The notes under the pieces were generated by a model, which worked only from the letters and a program-made list of their open reading frames with translations, was not told the origin of the DNA and did no database searches. Of a DNA stretch of 64,000 nucleotides, positions 10,439-20,799 are shown piece by piece. Within the stretch, counting starts at the first letter, position 1. Each line of letters begins with the position of its first letter. The stretch is from Ephydatia muelleri (lineage: Eukaryota; Porifera; Demospongiae; Spongillida; Spongillidae), in assembly GCA_013339895.1 (NCBI GenBank), contig JABACO010000003.1:5296537-5360536 (forward strand). Reading direction: 5' to 3'. A program made the translations under genes and the position numbers.

Positions 10439-12660
10439 TACGGGCGTGGTTTCGGTTAGTATCGCATTATTGAATTAAATTAAATTAGCATTTCAGGGCC
10501 AGGAGGGCGGCGGCTCCCTCCAAGAATACCATACCCCAGGAGGGTATCAGTAATTGAAAAAGGAATCTCCATTGCGTACATGTAGCAGTTACAAATACAG
10601 TAATGCATTGGTGGTCTCCAATGATTCAGAGGGTGTGGCTTAATTAAAATCCCACTTACATCTGACAGCTAGTCTACCACCTAAATATGTACTAATCCAC
10701 TGCAAGCAGTTTAAATAGGCTTAACCCTAGACAATTTTCCTCTTATGAAATAGAATAAAACGGGTTTTGGATCAAATTTGATTAAACCGATGTATTCTAC
10801 CAAGTGTAAGTATGTAAGAGGAGGACGCTTTAGAAGGTTTCGTTGACAACAGTGAAGATCCGTACACTTATTACCAACGTTTGGAATGCCACTCGTGACG
10901 TCACGAAAACAGTGCCACGAAACAACTTGTAACTCCGTACTTCAGCAGGGTGTGGGTACGAGGGAGGTTAATTGTCATTGCGCATGCGCTTGTCATTGTA
11001 CGATCAGATATTTAAGCAGTTTGGGAACAAGACTAACGACGAAGCAAGATCTCTGCAAAATACATGTAAACGGTCAGCGTGCACTATTAGATGTCCACAG
11101 CAGCACTAAATATAGCATGCATCACAAAAATTACGAAAATTATATATATCTCCGTAAGTGGGTATATTATTCGTAGAGAAGCGTCCTAGAAAAATGACAC
11201 AAGGCCAAAGACTTATTCTTCAGATAAAACATGTATTCAGTACGCATCAATTTGTGTTCGCGGAACCTATATAGATATTAAATTAATTCGTATTTTGATG
11301 ACACAAGTGTTATGCATCCGTATATCTATATCTCACTCTGTGTAAACATCTCCGGTCGATGTACGAAGCATAATTGATGAGTTCATGTTGTATGGTAAGC
11401 TCAAAGCCTCACGTTTAGTGTGACCATCACATCATGATAGAAAGCCATGCTGAATTGCACAGAGAAAATGATTGTTATGAGTGTACAAATCATAATGCTG
11501 AAACAGGGTGCATACATAATGAATGGGTCACCATGCTGTGGTGCGCCTTAGATCATTATGGCGGCCATCTCCTTCCACCAACAATCTAGAAGCTTCAACT
11601 GCATGCGGCAGTTGTCAGGTATGTACATGGATATCGTGATCTCTTATGGAAAAGGTTTCTTACCATCTGCAGAGGAACAAGCTAAATAATGACCCCCCAA
11701 TGAAGAGAAAATTAAACCTGAACACTTGAGAGAAACACTGCGAAATGATTCAAGAGGAGTGCAAGGGCTTCAGTATGATAAAAACACTGTATAACAATGG
11801 TCATTGTGTTGTACATTCAATTCTGGTTTGGGTGAAGGTATTCAGCTACTACAATTTAACATTTATTCGCTGTTGAATTAAAATCAAGCTCGAGTCATGA
11901 ATAACGGAGACCAGTAGGACACTCCCTCCTCGACCACAAGCCATCGACGAGCGGCTTCGTTGCTAACTACAAAGGCGGTAAGCCGCTGAGGTACACATTT
12001 ATGTGACGTCTACGAGATGTTATGAGGTACAGACTGGGGGGCACTGGTATACGTGCACTGCTAGCTTGTGAAAGGATCAGTATATCGTCTAAATAGAGAA
12101 CAGGAGGAGGTAGCGAGGTCACATAACGTTCGACGCCATCTAAGGAAGGAACGAATTTCGTTGGGGCCTCGCGGACTTTACGGCTATCACAGGACCGACT
12201 GTTGGGAATTACAAGTATAGGGTAGCCATAATTGGGTAGCCATTATTGGGTAGCCATTATTGGGTAGCCATTATAGGTCCATACCAGCAATATCTAGTGT
12301 GTCTGTGCCTGATATTTATGTATAGGGTCGGGGAATATGCCGGTAGCGGCTTATCAGTCGAGCGTGCCCGTTCGACACGCTCGACTTCGAACCAATTTTG
12401 AAAGACTGAAGTGGTGCTGATTTTACGTAACGATGTGTTATGGGATAATATACACTCTAAGAGAAATAGACCCTGACCTTTTAAGTTAGTGAATAACATA
12501 AGGATGTTACAGACATTGAAATGACGCTACACGATTAATTATTAGCACGGGGGAACAGGGAGAAAGGTCAAGTCCCTCGAAGATTCTTAGGTTTTTGTTG
12601 GCGGTATTACTTTCTTAGGGACATTTTTATAAGACTGGGTGTGGTGAGGTCAGTGTTTGG
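10439..12660. other. Intergenic, with a short tandem repeat
   Basis: No gene is seen. At 12220..12277 a 17-bp unit (gggtagccattattggg-like) is repeated almost four times and is kept in copy B at about 40715..40771. Otherwise the sequence is AT-rich and unique apart from its duplicate. Confidence 0.5.
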
Positions 12661-12689
12661 CCAATATAAATTGTGCTTTGTATATAAAA
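12661..12689 (+). promoter_or_regulatory. CCAAT and TATA motifs of the Death-SH3 gene
   Basis: ccaat at 12661 and tatataaaa at 12681 lie 93 and 65 bases before the ATG at 12754, a normal distance for a TATA-driven start. The same motifs stand before copy B at 41155 and 41175. Confidence 0.5.
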
Positions 12690-12753
12690 TGCCCTTCCCC
12701 CACCTGGTTCCTACAACTTCGCTCTACTTCCTTCCAATCAGTATCTACTTAAC

Positions 12754-14333
12754 ATGGCTGACAACCTCAGAATAGATGGTGAGTCGATTTACACAGCTTA
12801 CACAGCTTCTCTCTCCCGCTCCCATGAAAATGCCGCGGAATAACCAGTGCCATGGTTTGTTCATGGCTAGGGTTGCCTACACTCCTGCAGTTGCTGGCCT
12901 TTCCAGGTGAAGGTGGTCCCATCAATGTGGCTGAACAGATTGGAGTGTACTTCACCACCTTTGGGATACTCCTCCTAAATGATGACACAGGGGCTGTGGT
13001 GCAAGCCATTGCCAGGCAACACATGCTCAATGCTGAGCAGATCAACATGGAGATCTTTAGGAGGTGGCTGCAAGGATCTGGTCGAAGGCCTGTTGTGTGG
13101 CAGACATTGGTTGAGTGTCTTGACCAAGCTGGACTTAAACGTCTGGCAGAGATCATACAGGCGAGATTAGAGAGATCAGGTGAGAGGCTAATGAAGCAAT
13201 CTTTATTTTACGTTTGATTCTTATGAGACATCTTACCAAACATCGTATATGATCAAGGAGGCAAGTATGGGAATATGAAGTGGAGAATAGGGAATGGTAT
13301 ATAGTCTGCAAAACGTTTCAAACCAGAAGGGAAATAAGACAAGAACCAATATCATTTTTGTATATCAGGAACAACAGAGGGCCAAGAACACTACTCATTA
13401 GACAGTAACACATGAAGAAACCTTCGATTGTCAGATTTCGATTCTACACAGGCCTACCAATATTAATCTATCTACCAAAAGTAATGTTAATGACATTAAA
13501 AATCAGTTCCGTTTTGAGGGAGATTTATATAAATCTGGTGATCAGTTGTGGCACGACACATATCTTTTTACACTGCAGAAAAAAATTTCTTGTACTGTTA
13601 CTTGGAGTGAATATACTTGCTGTATAATGAGACCAGTACACTTAGCTCAGTGTTAGGAAGTGTAATTAATGTGATTCTCACAACTGTGATGGTAAAAAGG
13701 AGGATTCCTACAGAGATTTGAGGGGGACATGGTCCTACCCTCACCATCCTCCTTTCTTCCATTGTTTCATAGTAATCAGCCATGTCCAATATATGGGGTA
13801 GTGATAGTAAATGCTTCACCTGCAATATATTTAGGATCATTATACATAAGTGCTACATCACCGTTTAGGCAAAGTTAGTTGATGCAGTAAATCAATGTGT
13901 TGCCCGTCACCAACTGTAGGGCCAACAGCTTCGATTATGGCTGCATGATTTTTTTACAGCCAACAATCCCAAAAAACCAACTTTTGGTATAGGACAATTG
14001 CAATGTGTGTGCATGTGTAATACATGAAACAATGTTGCACTGCGATAATTTTTATGTCCGCATTCAGTTCCTGCAGGACTGGTGGCCATAGTTACCGATG
14101 AATTCCAAACCTCTGAACCCCAGGAGTTGTCCTTGAAAATTGGTGATGTCATCACAAATGTCAAAATGGTGAGCTGGTGTGTATGCATTCACCCATGGAC
14201 ATGAACAATGTATGCTTTTTCCCCCCTCTTTGCACCATTTTTGCACCAGTGTGCTAATGGATGGTGGGAGGGAGTGCTAAATGGACGCAAAGGACTCTTT
14301 CCTTCTAGCTTTGTTCAACTCCAAAGCAGATAG
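12754..14333 (+). CDS. Death-SH3 two-domain adaptor, copy A (four exons, 157 aa)
   Basis: Exons 12754..12778, 12907..13179, 14077..14168 and 14250..14333 join in phase (1, 1, 0) with GT..AG borders and give a complete 157-residue protein. Residues about 10-98 form a Death domain: two helices after VAEQIGVYFTTFGILLLND, then AEQINMEIFRRWLQGSGRRP, W-QTLVECL and AGLKRLAEIIQARL, matching ankyrin/UNC5-type Death domains. Residues 100-155 are an SH3 domain: AIVTDEF in place of ALYDY, ELSLKIGDVI, GWWEGVLNGRKGLFPSSFV, with the ligand-groove Trp, Pro and aromatic residues present; it resembles CD2AP/SH3KBP1 SH3 domains. There is no enzymatic domain, so its role is presumably to link a Death-domain partner to a proline-rich ligand in the cytosol. 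The start is supported by the TATA box 65 bases upstream. I know no animal protein made of only these two domains. A longer isoform is possible, because an exon-like segment follows at 15222. Confidence 0.82.
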
Positions 14334-16933
14334 GGTTGTACAGGTAACTAGTAAGTTGTTGTCAGATGCAAGTAATATCGTTGAATGTAAATGTATTGCA
14401 ACTAAGCACTTAATTGTACCATATATGCTTATGGCCTGTTATAGAGAGTCAATAGCCATTATGCATGGCATGTGTTCTGAGCATTTGGAAGGCACTTGAG
14501 AGAGTTGCATTGCTGCAGAGTCCTCAGTCTGGCCTTTCTTTCTCTTGTCATCACTGCAGGTAGTGTGGAGGCAATGGGCCTGGATAGCAGGTAGAACTTG
14601 CCTTCTATAAAACTGTTTGATACGACAAATTTTCTTATCTTCATTCTTGCAAGTTTTGTGTGGTGTCCAATCTTCTCTCTTCTCTTCTTTTCTACCTATA
14701 CTCCTTTCCATTCCCCATTCACTGTCTACCACTAACCAAATATTATTTTCTGTGAGTAGTGACTATATCTATAAAACTACTAGAACTAAGATTCTGCACA
14801 AAAGGAACGAACTGGTCAAGGAGATCCAAAGTGACAATTTGCCAACCTCATTCCTTATTTGTATGAATGGATCAAGTTAGGAGTTTTGTAGTATGCACGT
14901 ATATGCACATCAGTAGAGACCTTCCAAGCTCTGTGAAACATTGCTACTCACTATACACTCGCTATAACGTCTGGGCCTCTTTCTTTCCCTTGAAAGTGAA
15001 GGCTCATTGATATCAAGATAACTTGCCTTCAGACTTCAGAGTGTTAGGCATCAAAAGCAATTGAAATAATTTGTTGTTTACCACTGCATTATTGTGATGT
15101 CCTGATCAGCTTATAGCTTGCATTTAGAGAGGATGCACTTTCTTTACAGCGTCACAAGGTTGATGTGCTGTCCATAAGAATTGGTATTTGATGCTCTTGG
15201 TTCTTCTGCTGCTGTACGTAGACACACCTCCTTGAATTGGACCCAGTGGTGACATTAGAGAACAATGTCACTGTGCTACAAAATGGAATGATACCTCAGG
15301 AGGTTGTCATTAGCAGAGACTCGGTAAGATGGATTTAGTAATTTTATAACAGCAAAATGATACAAACAACTGACTCAATGTAGTGCTCTTTGTTTGACAA
15401 ATCGGTCAATTACAAATCTCTCCAGTCCTGATGGTTGATGGTTACAAATGATCCGTCCGACACCTGCGTAAGCTCAGCCTATGATTAAATTGCCTAAGAA
15501 TGGGCGGGGGGGCTTAAATTTTCCCCAATACTAATATTCACAGCAAAACATGTAGAATCAAGTCTTCATTTCCATGATTTATCACTTACATTCTGGTTAC
15601 AAAATGTGAACAGTTTGTTTATACCAGAATATAAGTGATAAATCAATTGGAAATCAAGAATCGATTCGACACATTTTTTTGTGATTGAAAAGTGACTTAT
15701 ATTTGAATATTCGTACGTGCAATCAGAATCATTAATTTACGTACGTAGAGGGCAAGCGGCAGTAGTAAGATCCTTGAGATGCCTGAGAGATCATTCAGCA
15801 CACTTTGGTGCCTGAAGACATGGTTATGGAGAGGGAAGAAGGGAGCTCAGGTGATGAGAAGTGAGGGCGTGCACACAGAGAGATGGATGTGGAAAGCAAA
15901 GGGAGTGGGGAGAAGGGAGCTGGGTGTGGGAGAGGTGAGTCGAGGAGGGAGGTATGTATAAGGGGAGAGAGGGAAGGTGAAAGAGGAGAATAGAATTTTG
16001 TGTGGTAGGAATGGAAGTAGAATAAGTGACAGTGGAGATGGGAGGTAAGCTGCATATTGGGTACAAACTCAAACACATTTCACGCACAGATATACTTCCC
16101 CAAAAGTTCTTCATGGCTTCTTCACGAGTCTGGCCCAACATTCACCAAAGACTCAATACTGACCTGCAATGAAAGTCTTCTGAGAAGCTTTCTTTGCCTT
16201 CTTTCTACAACAGGACTTGCACAAAGCTTGTAGTGATTCATCGCTCATGATCGATGCAAGGTCTGTATATTTACACCTCCCCTTTTCTCATGCACTAGCC
16301 TGACACTCCTTAGCTCTCCACATCCACCTCCCTGAATGCTCTCACCCACCTTTCCTCATTCCTTCCCTTACTTACCACTCCCACTCACCTCCCCTCCCCT
16401 CACCCCGGCAGCCTTCTCCCCTCTCCGCACCGACTTCCCCATCCACCTTCTCTCACCCATCTCCTCACCTCCCCACCCACCCGCTTCTCCTTTCTCCTCC
16501 CTCACATCCCTATACTCCTCACCCAACCAATTCTCCTCACTTCATGTCTCTTTTCTCATCCAACTCCCCTCTCTGCCTTACACCCTTGGCCTTAATTGGA
16601 GCAGTTGCCAGGCCGGCTGAACTTGGCAATGTTTTTGAAATCCATCTTAAGTAAGATCATCATTTGCGACCTCACAATTAGTGAAGCAATAACGGACTAA
16701 AGAATCTCTGCCAGTGAAGCTTGGTAGCCTAGGAGTTCGTCGTGTAGGCGGAGCTGAAAGCCGCGCGTACATTAGGTAATGGCTATAAATAGATCGAAAA
16801 ATGATGCGTTTTACGCTTACGTCATGGTGGGACTGGGTACGATACTCTACTGTGAGACAAGTCAGTTGACCGTGTATGCATTTCTGCAGTAATATATTTT
16901 TACCTATGTGTTGCGACCACAGGCGGACGTGCG

Positions 16934-17004
<71 letters not shown>

Positions 17005-17152
17005 CTGAGTACATTTTGCGGTCTACAGCGTAACTGGGCACGAGGATGAGATGATGTAATCTGAAACAGGTTTCAACCGGACGGAACCGCCAATACCACC
17101 GGTACAACAGGATTGCGCGCAGTATCGCGCATCTCGAGAGAGAATAGCGACA
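14334..17152. other. Spacer between the Death-SH3 and ATPase genes, with one exon-like segment
   Basis: An open 34-codon segment at 15222..15323 is bounded by ag and gtaaga, reads in phase 0 (HLLELDPVVTLENN...QEVVISRDS) and is unchanged in copy B (about 43717..43818). It may be an exon of a longer Death-SH3 isoform or of an unknown gene; I cannot place it. C/T-rich sequence lies at 16330..16580 and (TG)n at 16936..17002. Confidence 0.4.
15551..15671. repeat. Inverted repeat with arms of about 48 bp
   Basis: tgtagaatcaagtcttcatt... at 15551 pairs with the reverse complement of the segment ending at 15671, with mismatches; the loop is about 24 bp. The same palindrome is present in copy B (about 44049..44169), where its arms pair slightly better (an extra aatt in the left arm), so it predates the duplication. 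Confidence 0.7.
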
Positions 17153-17552
17153 ATGACAGAGGCCTCGCAGCTGAATACTGAACTGAACAGTAGTGAGGGG
17201 AAAATAACAGGCGACCACGATGAAAGCCACCGCCATCACTGGAAGAAGGGCCACAAGCCGACCATTGAAGACCTTAAGAAAGAGATTCGCATGGTACAAT
17301 TCTTAATATAGAATGTACAGTACTGCCCAGTGGCAAGTTGAAAAAAAAAAAGAACATGCGTGGTACACTTAAGGGTCAGCCGTGTGCATGAGTGCGTTTT
17401 GTGTGCTAAATCAAACCGTATAGATAATAGAATAAAGGGTTTGACGTGCGTGACGTCAACATTTCCGTTACGTGACCGTGAGTCTTCTGGTGGGCGTGAG
17501 AGCTGTTGAACTTCCTTCTGCAAAGTGCTTCTTTTCGTGTTGTTTCACGCAT

Positions 17553-17602
<50 letters not shown>

Positions 17603-20445
17603 ATCCTTTTTGATACCTAACTGTGATCAGTGGCGGCCGCCCCCCCCCCCCCCCCCCCCCCCCCCCCAACGCTATGGTAGATCCGCCACTGACTGTGATA
17701 CCTAACTGTACGCATTTAGCTATTGTCTAACTCTTTCGCGGGCAAAGCCAATTATTACGGTACACACATGTTGTGCAAAAAAAAAGTGTTGCGTGTTGCA
17801 GGAAAACATATAGTTAGCAAACAACTTACACTATATGACCAGAAAACAACTGATCAATATGTTGTTGACTGCAAAGTGTTAACTGTTTAGATAAACAGAG
17901 TGTAGCACCTGCGGCGCAATATTGCTCTGTTGCAGAGTTAGTATACGTCTCAGCTAGGGATCCATGGCTGCCATCTGTGCCATAATGGTTGTGTGATTTA
18001 CCTGGGACACAGGCAAAATAATCCATTTTGCGAGTTCCCATACATAATGCACAGTGGGTAGTGGGACCTTATAACGTTTGAGAGTCTCATAATGGGTCCT
18101 CACAGAGCAGTGCTTGAATATGTCCGCTTACGATATGCAAATAGCGTACCGTTTGGGTACTTTTTCCCAGCAAAGTGACTAGGATTCTAGAATATAGAAT
18201 CAAGATGCTTTAGTGATCAATATATCTGCATGACCATTAGCATTTGTTGTGTATGAATTATAAGAGCAAATGGCTCGCAAGATTGATGGGGTCTGACGCA
18301 AGAATGTGGAAAGTGAAGCCCATGCAGAGTCAAGGAAAAAGAACACAGACAAAAAACAAAATGCGAGGAAAAAAAACAAACAAAAAAATAATAAACAAAA
18401 CACTGGGCATCGTAAAGAAAGGAAGTGAGTTTGTAATTTCAAAACCAAAGAAGCTTAAAAATAAAGCTTCGAAACCTGGCAGCAGATACATGTATATGGA
18501 TGGGCCTTGTGGACACAATTTACGGTGTCGCGAGATACCCGTAATCTTTCACGTTTCCAATCCCTTTATTCTATTATCTATGGTGCATTGTAGGCCTAAA
18601 TCAAACCCTTGTACATGTGCATGTATCACACGCGTGTATCAAATAATTTGCTTACACTATCGGCTCTGAAGTAGCTCTGGCTATACAGATGTTGTCTAGC
18701 CTGAGTCAAATTACATCTGCTAAGCAATGCAGTGACGATGCAAACCAAAATTGAACACCGAACTAATCGAATAATATGTACGCGTGGTCATACATGGGCC
18801 TCTCTTCTTTTATTTGTCTCTGGGCGGTACTGTGGGGAAAGCAAGAATAAAGGCCTTTTCCTGTATGCTATGCGATAACCACGATTCTGTCGAAAAGATT
18901 AGCCATAAGGCATAACGACAGAAAGGATATCTAGCGTCGTAAGACACGTACCAATTGTCTTTCACGAATGTGCGAGTGTATCATTTATATGCTAAGTTAG
19001 GCTACTATACTAGGCTTCAAACATGATCAGGATAACTCAAATGACCAATATCAGATGCTTAGGCAAGTAAGTGAAATGTCCAATGTGATCAATGGCATTG
19101 TAATGTATTGATTGGTCTTATGTGCAGCCTCTGTGCCACATAGGTTCTTCTAACTAATGGACTTTATACTGCAACTAAAATAGGCATTCCATGTACGTAT
19201 GAGAGAGTGAACTCTTCTTTAATTGTGATGTTGACTTAGGATGAACATACAATTCCTCTTGAAGAGCTATTAACAAGACTGGGAACTAATATCAAAAGTG
19301 TAAGTACTTGTGTATGTGTATAGTTATATGCGTGCAGGCCTGTACCAAATGTTATCACTTTTGTAAGACTCTAAAAAACGTTCTGAATGGGCTACTCAAC
19401 AGTATGTGTGTATAGATGAAATTACCCACATTTAGCTACTTGCATACATAACGTATGAGTTAATTGCACAATGTCAAGAAGAATTTTGACATTGGTGTTC
19501 GATGTGGAGTTTGCCTTTTCTTAAGGCTCAGTTTGAGGTTTTATTTCTTCCCAGGGTCTGACAAATGGAGAGGCACGCTCCAGGCTCAACACGAGAGGTC
19601 GCAATGCCCTCACTCCTCCCAAGCAGACCCCAGAGATCATCAAGTTTCTCAAGAACATGACCGGGGGATTTTCCCTCCTCTTTGCCGCCGGTGCTGTGCT
19701 GAGTCTGATTGCCTATGGAATCCAGGAAGCTGTGGCCCCAGGCCCAAAAGATAATGTATGTATTTTTACTTGGAAAGCAATTGACAGTGAATTTGATTCA
19801 ATACTGATTTGGTCCTGTGATGTAGGTTCATATAGTTTTGCCAGCATGGTTGTGTCATGCAATATATTTCATCTGGGTGGCATTCATTATTTTCTTCGAA
19901 AGTGAATTAACAATTTGCTGGCATTTTTCACATCTGGGACTGGCGTGGAACTTGTGTGCATGTATGTGTGCACAAGCCTGTATGTGTGTGTGCGCATATC
20001 TGTATGTGGGTTTGCACATGTATGTGCATGTGTGTGTGTGCGTGTGTGTGTGTGAGTGTGTGTGTGTGTGTCTGTGTGTTCCTTTTGCTGACACACATGC
20101 ATTTCTGCATTATGGCTTGCCTCCACAGCTCATCATAGGGGTTGCCTTGATTTTAATTGTCATTATCACAGGCCTCTTCACCCACTACCAGGTGAGAACG
20201 AGCATGTGCCGATCAACATGAGTGTATGCTGTGTGCTCGTGTATGCTCTATGCACAAGTGTACTTGTGCATTCATGTGTTCGTGTGCAGTCTATGTGTGT
20301 GTATTTGGGTGAGTGCACACCCGATGCATGTGTGCAAGTATTCGTGTATGTTTGTCATGTGTGTCCTTTATTTAGGAGTCAAAGAGCGAGAAGATCATGA
20401 AGGGATTCCTTAAGTTGGTACCACAGGTGTGTGTGTGTTTGTGTT

Positions 20446-20503
<58 letters not shown>

Positions 20504-20755
20504 ACGCCAACATTTCCACCTCCATTTCTCCCCCGACTGCAGAAAGCTTTAGTTCTGAGGGAAGGGGTCCACAGGGATGTCCGTGCAGAGAGGCTGGTCG
20601 TGGGGGACATAGTGGAAGTCAAATTTGGAGACCGGCTACCAGCTGATGTGCGGATCCTGAAGTCTTCTGGGTTTAAGGTGGTGCAGATATATATTTCTTA
20701 TATTTGTACTTATGAGTACATGTTCGTGTATGGATGTGTGTATGTGCATGTGTGT

Positions 20756-20799
<44 letters not shown>

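Noticed and set aside
16164..16250. Minus-strand first exon (MSDESLQALCKSCC...) with a gtcagt donor
   Set aside because: Copy B has lost both the ATG and the GT donor, and no second exon was found, so the support is too weak to list as a gene.
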